From: Chloroflexota bacterium
Lineage (GTDB): Bacteria; Chloroflexota; Anaerolineae; Aggregatilineales; J027
Direction: 5' to 3'
Assembly: GCA_013112715.1 (NCBI GenBank)
Contig: JABFGB010000009.1
Coordinates: 62,001 to 126,000 of the forward strand
Length of the DNA: 64,000 nt
Shown here: positions 36,785 through 45,626 of the stretch, in pieces
Numbering within the stretch: position 1 is the first letter of the stretch
Layout of the letters: every line of letters begins with the position of its first letter
Notes under the pieces: model-generated
The model's database searches: none
The model's input: only the letters and a program-made list of their open reading frames with translations
Told to the model about the DNA's origin: nothing
Made by a program: the position numbers and the translations under genes

Positions 36785-38215
36785 CTAAACAGCGGCTTGG
36801 TGGATGTGTTTCCGTAGGTCTTCGACTTCGCGGCGCATATCGGAATTGGTTTCAATTTCTTCGGCGACCTTCTTATAGCCGTGTACCATCGTGCTGTGGT
36901 TACGTCCACCAAAAGCATCGCCAATTTCCGGCCATGAGGCTTGGGTTTCCTCACGTGCCAGATAAATCGCCAACTGCCGGATATAGCTGACGTCTTTGGT
37001 ACGACGTTTGCTCAGGATGTCATCCAGCGACAATTGATAAAAACGCGCCGTCGCCTGCAAAACATCGTTTAGGCTAATTTGGCGCTTCACAGCAGACATA
37101 TCACGGCGGGGCTGCGCATTGGGCACGGGGATACTGCCTTGTTTTTCGGCCAATATCTGTTCCGCAACTTCGATGGTCAAATGATTGCCCATCAGTGTTT
37201 TATAGGCCAACACTTGGGTAAGTGTGCCTTCCAAATCGCGGATACTGGCATAGGTATAGCTGGCAATCAGATGGGCGATTTCATGGGGTAGAGGATGGCC
37301 CTTCATTTCCGACTTATCATTCAAAATCGCCAAACGGGTCTCATAGGAAGGAGTTAAAATTTCAACCTGCAATCCCCATTCAAACCGCGAACGCAACCGA
37401 TCATCCAGTCCCTTAATCGCCTGTGGCCGTCGGTCAGAGGCAATGACGACCTGCTTGCCTTGTTCGCGTAGGGCATTAAAGGTATGGAAGAATTCTTCCT
37501 GCGTGCTGTCCTTGCCCGCCATAAACTGCACATCATCAATTAGCAGCACATCCACTCCGCGATAGTAGTCACGGAAATCAGAGGTGGTCTTGCCTCGTAT
37601 CGCCTCCACTAAATTGTTCATGAACTGCTCGGAGGTGGCATACAACACTCTGAGACCCCGCTGACGACAGGCATTTCCAATCGCGTGCAGTAAATGGGTT
37701 TTCCCAAGCCCCGAATTTCCATATATATAGAGTGGGTTATAGACCTGCCCCGGATTGACCGAAACGGCTTGGGCGGCAGCTTGGGCCATTTGATTACTGG
37801 GGCCAACCACAAAATTCTCAAATGTATATGCCGAATTTAACTGGGGATTCCAGTCGTCCGCCGGTGGCGCTTCCTCTACATAAATCGAACTGTAGTGGGT
37901 TTCCGTTCCGTCTGTCGAATATTCGGATCCGCTGTGCTCAGTATCATCATAGAACTCGCGGCGCGGGCGGTTCTGTACCACAAACTGAATCTCGACCTGC
38001 TCATGAAACACAGAGCATAAGGTGTGTTTAACGGCTCGATAGAGTTTTTGTTCTAACCAGTCTTTGGCATATCCATTGCGCACGCGCACCGTAAAGACCT
38101 TATCGTCATACGATAGGAATTTGGCATCGCGCAGCCATGTATCGTAGGTGCTGCGGTGGAGTTGGAGTTGGAGTTGGCCTAACGCTGCAAGCCAAGCATC
38201 TTCAGGTTTCATCAC
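36785..38215 (-). CDS. dnaA: Chromosomal replication initiator DnaA
   Basis: 476 residues, normal for DnaA. Domain I begins DAWLAALGQLQLQLHRSTYD. A short acidic/Ser-rich domain II follows (about 105-125). Domain III has YIYGNSGLGKTHLLHAIG (Walker A), VDVLLIDDVQFMAGK (Walker B) and sensor motifs near VIASDRRPQ. Domain IV ends with the DnaA-box signature region DAFGGRNHSTMVHGYKKV. It opens the replication origin. Upstream is a 710-base non-coding region, a possible origin. No dnaN or gyrB follows, so the classic dnaA-dnaN order is broken. A terminator ends it. Confidence 0.98.
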   Translation of the reverse strand: MMKPEDAWLAALGQLQLQLHRSTYDTWLRDAKFLSYDDKVFTVRVRNGYAKDWLEQKLYRAVKHTLCSVFHEQVEIQFVVQNRPRREFYDDTEHSGSEYSTDGTETHYSSIYVEEAPPADDWNPQLNSAYTFENFVVGPSNQMAQAAAQAVSVNPGQVYNPLYIYGNSGLGKTHLLHAIGNACRQRGLRVLYATSEQFMNNLVEAIRGKTTSDFRDYYRGVDVLLIDDVQFMAGKDSTQEEFFHTFNALREQGKQVVIASDRRPQAIKGLDDRLRSRFEWGLQVEILTPSYETRLAILNDKSEMKGHPLPHEIAHLIASYTYASIRDLEGTLTQVLAYKTLMGNHLTIEVAEQILAEKQGSIPVPNAQPRRDMSAVKRQISLNDVLQATARFYQLSLDDILSKRRTKDVSYIRQLAIYLAREETQASWPEIGDAFGGRNHSTMVHGYKKVAEEIETNSDMRREVEDLRKHIHQAAV

Positions 38216-38925
38216 ACCGTACTCGTTTTAGATAACAAAAATACAAACAAGTCGTCCCAGCAGCAGGCAATAAATAGACACCCACTCTTAATAAGGTGGT
38301 TAAGCGAATTATAGTTGGCGTTTGCCGAGTGCTTTTTTGACTAGATACAGGGAGTGAATGAGGCCAATATGTGGATTCTAGGCTCAAGAAGATTGGGAAA
38401 GTTGAGCCTTGGGGTTGCCTCTCATCGGTTCACTCCGAAAAGTTTAAATGATTTTACCATTCACACTGAAAAGGGGCAACAGATTGGGGGGGCAGATTTC
38501 TAGATTTTTGAATTTTTTAAGGTAACAGCACTAGTCCTATAAAATGAATTCGTTCTTTTTTCACAACAGACCAAATGTTCGCTATTCTAGCACAAGAGCA
38601 CCCCCCATATATGGTGGTGTGGGGCAGGTCAACACCCACCTGTGGGAGTTAGGTTAAGTAAAATTTATATAACTCTCCGCAACCTTAAATTTTTCCGGCA
38701 TCCCAACTTTCCCCTTGACTAACATAGAATTGGTGTTCAAGCCCTTACTGCCTAGCCCAAGAATTTTGTCAAAATATCCATATCTATCTATGCTTTTAAG
38801 CATATTAAACAGATGACACACATCACCACTTAATCGGCTTCTATTGGTCAGGACTTTAAGTCGTTATATACTCACTTTGAACACTGTGTTAATCACTGTA
38901 TAAATAGAAGAAATCAGGCAAGCAC
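38216..38925. other. Non-coding region between dnaA and SpoVS-like gene, possible origin
   Basis: 710 bases with no gene that I can see. It contains AT-rich stretches (38494-38520, 38655-38700) and one exact match to the relaxed DnaA box TTWTNCACA (TTTTTCACA, 38557-38565), plus 7/9 matches such as CCATTCACA near 38458. I found no cluster of good boxes. Candidate dnaA promoters on the minus strand include an extended -10 TGCTAGAAT (38592-38584) and TTGACC (38632-38627). The position next to dnaA supports an origin; the box content does not strongly do so. Confidence 0.35.
38877..38904 (+). promoter_or_regulatory. Putative promoter of the SpoVS-like gene
   Basis: TTGAAC (38877-38882), 16-base spacer, TATAAA (38899-38904), about 20 bases before the ATG at 38926. 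A perfect inverted repeat AACAC-T-GTGTT (38880-38890) lies across the end of the -35 and the spacer, a likely repressor site. Confidence 0.55.
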
Positions 38926-39249
38926 ATGGACGCGCTACATTCAACCCACCCATTTGAAGAACATCTTACAGAAGACCTTGGTCAATCCGGCCTGATTAAA
39001 GTCTCTGCCCACTCCCGCTCGACGGCTGTGGCGGGTGCAATTGCAGGGGTAATCCGGGAACACCATCGTGCCGAAATTCAAGCGATTGGCGCAGGAGCGG
39101 TCTATCAAACCGTCAAAGCCATCGCCATCGCCCGCAACTACCTTGCTGAAGAATATACCATTACTGGCATTCCGATCTTCACTGAGGTTATGATTAACGG
39201 TCAAGAGCGCACTGCTATCCGTTTCATCATTGAAGGCAAAGCCTGTTAA
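38926..39249 (+). CDS. SpoVS-like protein
   Basis: 107 residues. After a 20-residue N-terminal extension (MDALHSTHPFEEHLTEDLGQ) the sequence follows SpoVS: LIKVSAHSRSTAVAGAIAGV, AEIQAIGAGAVYQTVKAIAI, then NGQERTAIRFIIEGKA. SpoVS is a small Alba-like nucleic-acid-binding protein needed for spore development in Bacillus and also common in non-spore formers. Here no sporulation genes are visible, so the role is unknown; proximity to dnaA makes DNA or RNA binding at replication or division an attractive idea only. It is followed after five bases by the PHP gene. Confidence 0.88.
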   Translation: MDALHSTHPFEEHLTEDLGQSGLIKVSAHSRSTAVAGAIAGVIREHHRAEIQAIGAGAVYQTVKAIAIARNYLAEEYTITGIPIFTEVMINGQERTAIRFIIEGKAC

Positions 39250-39254
39250 ACACA

Positions 39255-40121
39255 GTGGACAAAACAACAACATCGCAGCTACTCATTGACCTACATATGC
39301 ACAGTACAGCCTCCGACGGTGTGTTTTCGCCATCGGAGGTTGTTCATACCGCGATTACATGTGGCCTGCACGTTATCGCCCTCACCGACCACGACACTAC
39401 CAACGGCGTGATGGCAGCACAGACCGCCGCTAGTCAAACCCCGCTCCAAGTCATTCCCGGCATTGAAATGGGCTGTGAGGATGCTCTCCGCACCATTGAC
39501 ATTTTGGGCTACTTCATTGACACCGAAAATGAAGACTTTCAGCATCAATTGACTGACATCCGCACCTATCGAGAACGACGGGCCGAACTCATTGTTGAGA
39601 AATTGGCGCGGCTGGGGGTCAATATCTCATTGGAGCGCGTCTACGCGATTTCCGAAGGTGCGGCTATTACTCGCCCGCATATTGCCCGTGTTATGGTTGA
39701 AAAAGGCATCGTGCCTGATAGCCAGACGGCCTTTAATCACTATCTTGCGAATGATGCCCCTGCCTACGTGCCGCGTTTCCGACTGACCATTCCCGAAGCC
39801 ATTGCCATGATTCATCAGGCAGGTGGGGCAGCAGTCTTGGCGCACCCCGGACGTTATGCCAGCCCCACCAAAATCATTGGCGAAGCGATTGCAGCAGGTG
39901 TGGATGGCCTCGAAGTCTATTATCCCGACCATGCCCCTGAATTCCGCCAGCAGTTGCTCAAAACCATCACCGAAAATGGCTTGATTGCGACAGGGGGCAG
40001 TGATTTCCACCACCCCGAAAATGGGACGATTCGTATGGGCGTCGAAGCCACCAACATGCCCGCCGACACCCTGATAAAACTCCGCGAACGCGCCACTCGC
40101 TACCAATCTACAGGTTTTTAA
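39255..40121 (+). CDS. PHP-domain phosphoesterase (RNase AM / TrpH-like)
   Basis: 288 residues from a GTG at 39255. Metal ligands of the PHP fold are visible: IDLHMHSTASDG (His-x-His), ALTDHDTTNG (Asp-His), a central EMGCED, then VLAHPGRYAS and TGGSDFHHPENG (Asp-x-His). The layout is that of the YciV/TrpH family. In E. coli the member is RNase AM, a 5'-3' exonuclease acting on RNA ends, and others hydrolyse nucleotide phosphates. It begins five bases after the SpoVS-like stop, so the two are coexpressed. It ends near a GC-rich repeat fragment. Confidence 0.9.
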   Translation: MDKTTTSQLLIDLHMHSTASDGVFSPSEVVHTAITCGLHVIALTDHDTTNGVMAAQTAASQTPLQVIPGIEMGCEDALRTIDILGYFIDTENEDFQHQLTDIRTYRERRAELIVEKLARLGVNISLERVYAISEGAAITRPHIARVMVEKGIVPDSQTAFNHYLANDAPAYVPRFRLTIPEAIAMIHQAGGAAVLAHPGRYASPTKIIGEAIAAGVDGLEVYYPDHAPEFRQQLLKTITENGLIATGGSDFHHPENGTIRMGVEATNMPADTLIKLRERATRYQSTGF

Positions 40122-40136
40122 GCCGCGCCCTGTGCA

Positions 40137-40155
40137 TGGGGAAGGGGTGGGGATG
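40137..40155 (+). repeat. Partial copy C of the dispersed GC-rich repeat
   Basis: TGGGGAAGGGGTGGGGATG matches the right half of copy A (TGGGGAAGGGTCGGGGATG) at 17 of 19 bases. It lies 15 bases past the PHP stop. The left half is absent. Confidence 0.4.
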
Positions 40156-40244
40156 ATTCCCTCAATTTTCCCTCACACTCTTTTCGTGTAAAATATCTGA
40201 ATACTTGTTCTGTTAATTTCAAGCAAGCTATCTCAGGATCATTC

Positions 40245-43097
40245 ATGACCGACTACAACCGTGAACAAAACCTCCAAGCCTTTGTGACATGGTGGCAGCA
40301 GTTTGGCAAAGGCGACGAAAAAGGCCAAGCCCAAATTTTCCTAGACCGCCTGTTTAAAGCCTTTGGACATGCGGGAGTTCAAGAGGCGGGGGGTGTCCTT
40401 GAAGACCGTATCCTCAAAAAACGGGGCACCAAAACCACCACCGCCTTTGCCGATTTGGTGGTGCCGGGGCGTGTCTTGTTTGAAATGAAAAAACGCGGTG
40501 AAGACCTCCGCAAACATTATCAACAAGCCTTTGAATATTGGCTCTACCTTGTCCCTAATCGCCCTACCTATGTCGTCCTCTGCAATTTTGACGAATTTTG
40601 GGTGTTCGATTTCAACCGCCAACTCGAAATCCCGATGGACAAGGTGAAAATCGAGGATTTACCCCAGCGTTGGGGGCCACTAGCTTTCCTGTTCCCCAGT
40701 CAAGAGCGCCCCACCTTCAGCAAAGAAAACGACTTGGTAGCAGTTACTGAAGAGGCAGCCCAACGCCTCTCCCAAATTTTTACCAAACTGCTCAAACGGG
40801 TAGAGCGTCCGAAAGCGCAGCGCTTTGTCCTCCAATGTATGTTGGCCCTTTTTGCCGAAGACATTGGCCTCCTGCCGCGCTATCTCTTTACTCAAATTAT
40901 TGAAGATTGTCAAAATGGGGCGGAATCTTCCGAGCTATTTTATTTGCTCTTTTTAGCCATGAACCAACCCAGCGGCATCCCTAGCCCACGTTTTCACAAG
41001 GTCGCCTACTTCGACGGTGGCCTTTTTTCCGAAATTCACCCCATTGCCCTGCAAAAAGATGAACTAAACCTTCTATGGGATGCCACTCAGATGAATTGGG
41101 GCAAAATCCGTCCGGCCATCTTTGGCACCATCTTTGAAAAAAGCATGGAATCCAAAGAACGCCGCGCTACCGGAGCGCAATACACCTCCGAAGTAGACAT
41201 CCAGCGTATCATTCAGCCCGTCATTGTTCGCCCTTGGCGACAGCGCATCGAAGCCGCCCATACCGTTGATGAACTGCGCCAACTTCAACAGGAACTTAGC
41301 CATTATCAAGTTCTCGACCCCGCCTGTGGGTCTGGCAATTTTCTCTATCTGGCCTACCGCGAAATGAAACGCCTCGAACACGACATTCTCGCCCATATCG
41401 CCGAACAAACCGGCTCACCCCAACTCGAAATGGGGCTTGTCAATGCCCAGCAGTTTTGGGGCTTCGACATCAATCCCTTTGCCGTTGAATTGGCAAAAGT
41501 CAGCCTCATGATCGGTAAAAAACTGGCGGTAGATGAACTCGGTCTCCCCGAAAAAGTCCTGCCGTTAGACAATCTCGATAACAACCTGCGTGCTGCCGAT
41601 GCGATTACCACCGCATGGCCTAAGTTTGATGCTTGTATCGGGAATCCACCCTATTCAGGCACGGCTCTCTCAAAAGATGCTGAAGCAATAAAACGCTTGA
41701 ATGATGCCCGCGAAGCCTATCCTGACGTTCCCAAGAAAGCGGATTACTGTGCTTATTGGTTCCGCAAAGCCCATGAGTTGATGCCGCTTGGTGCAAGGGC
41801 GGGGTTAGTAGCGACCAATAGCATCCGACAGAACAATTCCCGTATTGGAAGCCTTGATTATATTGTGAGCGACGAGGGTCATATATATGAGGCTGTATCT
41901 TCTATGGCATGGTCAGGTGAAGCCAAAGTCCACGTTTCGGTAGCTTGTTGGAGCAAGGGTCAACCACCATTTCCCACAAGACGGTTGTGGATAGACGGAG
42001 GCAATAGCTATATTGAGCAAGCGACGATTAACAGCAGCCTTTCAACAAAAGTGGACGTAAAAGGCGCAAAAACACTCCCTCCCAATAAAGCACCTAAACG
42101 CACATTTCAGGGCCAGACTCCGGGGGAAGATGGATTCATAATCCCGCTCGAACAGGCCCAAAAGTGGATTAAAACCAACCTTCATAACCGCGAAGTGATC
42201 TTTTCCTATATGACGGGAGACGATTTACTCGGCAACCTGCGAGCCTTACCTAACCGCTATATCGTAGATTTTGGGGATCGCGATGTCATTGAATCCCGCA
42301 GATACAAAACCCCTTTCCACCATATAGAAAATACCGTTTTACCCGTGCGTCAGCATAAGGCCAAAGAAGAGGCAAATAAAAATGCCGAAGTTCTAAAAGA
42401 CGACCCCGATGCGGAAATAAACCGCGACCATGAAAATGCCTTGAAAAAATGGTGGCTTCACTTCCGCAGTCGTTCGGATATGAACAAAGCGATCCAAAAG
42501 TTGCCGCGTAGCATTGTATGTTCCCGTGTTACCAAACGCCCTGTTTTTGAGTTTGTTGGTAAAGGCTTTTGTTTCGGCGATTCCCTGCAAGTCTTTGCTT
42601 TTGCCGACGACTACAGTTTTGGCATTCTGCAATCCAATCCGCATTGGGCATGGTTCACAGCGAAGAGTTCAACACTTACAGAACGTTTCCGTTATACCCC
42701 AAGCAGCGTTTTTGATACCTTCCCATGGCCCCAAAATCCGACTATTGCCCAAATCCAAGCCGTTGCCGCCGCCGCCCGTCAACTCCATGAATATCGCCGC
42801 GCCCAACTCAATCGCACAGAAAGTCGCCTAACCCTGCGCGATATGTACGCCTCATTAGAACTTCCCGGCAAAAATCCTTTGCGTGACTTGCACACCGCCC
42901 TAGATGCTGCTGTCATCGCCGCCTATGGCTTTGACCCCAACGCCGATTTGCTGGCCCAACTTCTAGCCCTCAATTTCCAAGTCGCTGCCAAAATCGAGGC
43001 TGGGGAGTCGGTTACAGCGCCCGGCATCCCCGCCCATTTTCCCAATCCCGATACCCTCATCTCTTCCGGCTGCATTCTCCCCCCTGAACTGCTCTAA
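40245..43097 (+). CDS. MmeI-like single-polypeptide restriction-modification enzyme
   Basis: 950 residues, close to the 919 of MmeI (type IIL/IIG). The N-terminal nuclease domain has FADLVVPGRVLFEMKK: Asp70, then nine residues, then Glu80-x-Lys82, the PD-(D/E)xK arrangement of MmeI. A helical spacer follows, then a gamma-type adenine methyltransferase: LDPACGSGNFLYLAY (motif I, about 357) and IGNPPYSG (motif IV, NPPY at about 467). The last 450 residues are the target-recognition and C-terminal helical domains. One protein should both cut and methylate DNA, so no separate subunits are expected. The recognition site cannot be read. Confidence 0.9.
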   Translation: MTDYNREQNLQAFVTWWQQFGKGDEKGQAQIFLDRLFKAFGHAGVQEAGGVLEDRILKKRGTKTTTAFADLVVPGRVLFEMKKRGEDLRKHYQQAFEYWLYLVPNRPTYVVLCNFDEFWVFDFNRQLEIPMDKVKIEDLPQRWGPLAFLFPSQERPTFSKENDLVAVTEEAAQRLSQIFTKLLKRVERPKAQRFVLQCMLALFAEDIGLLPRYLFTQIIEDCQNGAESSELFYLLFLAMNQPSGIPSPRFHKVAYFDGGLFSEIHPIALQKDELNLLWDATQMNWGKIRPAIFGTIFEKSMESKERRATGAQYTSEVDIQRIIQPVIVRPWRQRIEAAHTVDELRQLQQELSHYQVLDPACGSGNFLYLAYREMKRLEHDILAHIAEQTGSPQLEMGLVNAQQFWGFDINPFAVELAKVSLMIGKKLAVDELGLPEKVLPLDNLDNNLRAADAITTAWPKFDACIGNPPYSGTALSKDAEAIKRLNDAREAYPDVPKKADYCAYWFRKAHELMPLGARAGLVATNSIRQNNSRIGSLDYIVSDEGHIYEAVSSMAWSGEAKVHVSVACWSKGQPPFPTRRLWIDGGNSYIEQATINSSLSTKVDVKGAKTLPPNKAPKRTFQGQTPGEDGFIIPLEQAQKWIKTNLHNREVIFSYMTGDDLLGNLRALPNRYIVDFGDRDVIESRRYKTPFHHIENTVLPVRQHKAKEEANKNAEVLKDDPDAEINRDHENALKKWWLHFRSRSDMNKAIQKLPRSIVCSRVTKRPVFEFVGKGFCFGDSLQVFAFADDYSFGILQSNPHWAWFTAKSSTLTERFRYTPSSVFDTFPWPQNPTIAQIQAVAAAARQLHEYRRAQLNRTESRLTLRDMYASLELPGKNPLRDLHTALDAAVIAAYGFDPNADLLAQLLALNFQVAAKIEAGESVTAPGIPAHFPNPDTLISSGCILPPELL

Positions 43098-43141
43098 GGC
43101 TTCATTGCGGGGGGAGTTTGGGGTCACACCTTATATCTACA

Positions 43142-43251
43142 ATTAAGAACATATATTCTATAATCTGCATTCATATAAGCCAGAGGTGAAATCCGTAACC
43201 GTGGTTACGAAGTTGGCCTCTCACTTATATAATTAGAAATTATGTTCTAAT
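43142..43251. repeat. Large imperfect palindrome between convergent genes
   Basis: About 110 bases centred near 43201. The centre is GTAACC-GT-GGTTAC (43195-43208). Middle arms are ATATAAGCCAGAGG (43173-43186) and CCTCTCACTTATAT (43217-43230), 12 of 14 matching. Outer arms ATTAAGAACATATATTCTAT (from 43142) and the complement of 43232-43251 also match with small gaps. It fills the gap between the MmeI-like enzyme and the NADAR gene. It could be a MITE-like element, a cruciform site or a bidirectional terminator. Confidence 0.7.
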
Positions 43252-43709
43252 CAACTCTCGCCTTGTGAGTCCTGCAAATGGCTTCGCACGGCCATTAAAA
43301 TTTGCCCTAATTTGTTTTGCCCGTTGCCACTCCGACCCGCTCCCCAATAATAATCGGTGGGGGCATTCTCAATAAGTTCCTCATCGCCTGTCGCCAAGAG
43401 CTTGTCGCGCAGGCTGGCATGGGTCTGGAATTTTTTCAAAACGGCCTGCCACATGATTTCATCTTTCACGGCTTCCCAGTCGGCCCGAATCGGATGTTCG
43501 CGGCTGCGCCCCAATGTCTTGGCCTGTTTAGGAGATTTTGCCAGTCGGATTTTTTCGGCATAGGGCGGATCCGTCTCCACAAATTTCTGCGCCTGAAAAT
43601 AATGCTCCACCGTCGGCCAATAGACTCCATCCAACTCAAAACCATGCGCCGAAAAATTGGACAGATAAGCGTATTCATCCGTATTGGAATAAAAATAAAT
43701 CGGCATCAT
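43251..43709 (-). CDS. NADAR family protein
   Basis: 152 residues from the ATG at 43709, where GGGAGATG supports the start; the open frame further upstream is probably not translated. The motifs are YFYSNTDEYAYLSNFS, WPTVEHYFQAQKF (catalytic Glu region), IRADWEAVKDEIMWQAVLKK and YYWGAGRSGNGQNKLGQIL with the ending LMAVR, all as in the NADAR/YbiA family. Members act on ADP-ribose or N-glycosidic bonds, and some remove ADP-ribose from guanine in DNA, countering DarT toxins. No DarT is adjacent. It converges with the MmeI-like gene across the large palindrome. Confidence 0.92.
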   Translation of the reverse strand: MMPIYFYSNTDEYAYLSNFSAHGFELDGVYWPTVEHYFQAQKFVETDPPYAEKIRLAKSPKQAKTLGRSREHPIRADWEAVKDEIMWQAVLKKFQTHASLRDKLLATGDEELIENAPTDYYWGAGRSGNGQNKLGQILMAVRSHLQDSQGES

Positions 43710-43829
43710 CTCCCTTTGTCCCTTTCCGAAATTTGTCTTTCTGAAAGTTTTACCCCGCGTTATAGTATAAGTGTTTAGGTGTAAGCCGCTTCCCATTTTG
43801 AAAAGTTAAATATTCCCCAAAAAGGTCTT

Positions 43830-45581
43830 ATGTTGACTTCAGTTTCAGCCGATACCCAAGCCAATATTTTGAAGGCCCAAACGCTGCGGGGTCGTCCCCC
43901 ATCGAGCCATTTGGTGCCCTATCGTAATATCCGTCACCTGCTCGAAAATCGGGCAATGGAATCTCCTGACAAGGTGTACCTCATCCATTATGACAAAGAC
44001 GGCCACCGTGAGGAAATCACCTATGCCGACTTGAATACCCGTATCAACCAAACCGCCAACGTCTTATTACGTCTGGGGGTCAGACGGGGGGATCGGGTGG
44101 CGACCATCGGATACAACCACAGCGATACCGTCATTATCTATTTTGCCTGTTGGAAGATTGGGGCGGCTGTTGCACCCCAAAATGTCGCCGAAGATGACCG
44201 CCGTATTGCCTTTATTTTACGCAATAGTGAGGCCATTGTCTGCCTAGTGCGCGAGGAATATTTAGAACGCGCTGAGACCATTATTCATGGCACGGATGAA
44301 GGGCTTGGGGCGGCCAATGTACGCCAGATCATTCAAGTCGGCGGTGCCAAACGACCTCCATATGACCGCCTGCAAGATTTATTCACCCCCCAGACCAGCC
44401 TTGATGTCCCTGACGACACCACATTGGATGATGAAAGCCTCTTGGTCTACACCAGCGGGACGACGGGTGCGCCCAAAGGGGTCGTACTGACTCAATACCA
44501 CATGCTGGTAGATGCCTATGGAATTTCTGCCGCACAGGGCTTGACAGGTAATCAGCGTACAATGGCGGTGCTGCCGATCCATCATGTCAACGGAACAATC
44601 GTCACCCTTGTCACGCCCTTGTTTATCGGCGGCAGTACGGTGCTGAATCGGGCCTATAGTTCGCATCATTTCTGGGAGCGTATCGCCAAAGAAAAGGTCA
44701 ATATGGTCAGCGTGGTGCCGACCCTGCTGCAATTTTGCTGCGAATATGGGGATGAGCAGGCGGCGAAAGGCGAAAGTATCTTTGGGCCGAACGTCACCCG
44801 TGAGGATTTAAGTCATTTTCGACATCTGACCTGCGGTGCGGGCACATTGGCGGTGCAGTTGGCTAAACGTTTTGAAAATCAATTTGGTTTCAAGATTTTG
44901 CATGGCTATGGCTTGAGTGAAACCACCTGCTATAGTTGTTTCCTACCGATTGAGTTGGATTGGCAGACCCACCAACATTGGATGCAGGATTATGGCTACC
45001 CGAGCATCGGCGTACCGATTTCTACCAACGAGATGGCGATTTTTGACGCCAGTGGCAATGGTCAGGAACTTGGGCCGGGGGAGCGCGGTGAAATCTGCAT
45101 TCGGGGACATAATGTTATGAAATATTATTATCAGCGCCCCGATGCCAACACCGAAACGTTTAAGTTCGGCTGGTTTCGCAGTGGAGATGAGGGGTTTTTT
45201 GAGGTGGATGACAAAGGCCGGCATTTCTTTTTCATCACCGGACGCCTCAAGGAACTGATTAATCGGGGTGGGGTCAAGTTTAGCCCGTTTGATATTGAAG
45301 AAATCTTGCTGCAAATCCCCGGTGTTAAGGTCGGCCTTGCGGTAGCCTTTGAAAACGATTATTACGGGGAAGAGGTCGGGGCGTATGTCGTTTTGCAGGA
45401 GGGCGCAACCTTGACCGAAGCCACCATTTTGAGTTATTGCCGCGAAAAGATGTCGTTTGAGAAAAGCCCGAAAGTGGTGGTCTTTGGGGCGGAAATCCCG
45501 GTCACGACGACGGGTAAATATCAGCGGCTCAAACTGCGGGACCTATTCACCCAATGGAAATCCGTCCAGTTTAAAAAATAA
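43830..45581 (+). CDS. Acyl-CoA synthetase (AMP-binding)
   Basis: 583 residues. The AMP-binding motif VYTSGTTGAPKGVVL and the A8 region FFITGRLKELINRGGVKFSP, DIEEILLQIPGV and the catalytic Lys region TTTGKYQRLKLRD mark an adenylate-forming enzyme. HGYGLSETT is motif A5. It activates a carboxylic acid to acyl-CoA. The acyl-CoA dehydrogenase that follows after 45 bases suggests a fatty or branched-chain acid as substrate, but the specificity pocket cannot be read. The first 25 residues precede the usual ANL start. Confidence 0.9.
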   Translation: MLTSVSADTQANILKAQTLRGRPPSSHLVPYRNIRHLLENRAMESPDKVYLIHYDKDGHREEITYADLNTRINQTANVLLRLGVRRGDRVATIGYNHSDTVIIYFACWKIGAAVAPQNVAEDDRRIAFILRNSEAIVCLVREEYLERAETIIHGTDEGLGAANVRQIIQVGGAKRPPYDRLQDLFTPQTSLDVPDDTTLDDESLLVYTSGTTGAPKGVVLTQYHMLVDAYGISAAQGLTGNQRTMAVLPIHHVNGTIVTLVTPLFIGGSTVLNRAYSSHHFWERIAKEKVNMVSVVPTLLQFCCEYGDEQAAKGESIFGPNVTREDLSHFRHLTCGAGTLAVQLAKRFENQFGFKILHGYGLSETTCYSCFLPIELDWQTHQHWMQDYGYPSIGVPISTNEMAIFDASGNGQELGPGERGEICIRGHNVMKYYYQRPDANTETFKFGWFRSGDEGFFEVDDKGRHFFFITGRLKELINRGGVKFSPFDIEEILLQIPGVKVGLAVAFENDYYGEEVGAYVVLQEGATLTEATILSYCREKMSFEKSPKVVVFGAEIPVTTTGKYQRLKLRDLFTQWKSVQFKK

Positions 45582-45626
45582 CGGATAGGACTGCCCAGCT
45601 AAATATAAATAAGGAGAAACCATTCC

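Noticed and set aside
38216-38925. Cluster of consensus DnaA boxes
   Set aside because: I looked for TTATCCACA and its complement; only one relaxed 9/9 and several 7/9 matches exist, not a cluster.
40122-40244. Small gene between the PHP and MmeI-like genes
   Set aside because: The 123-base gap has only the repeat fragment and AT-rich promoter-like DNA, no open frame with a ribosome site.
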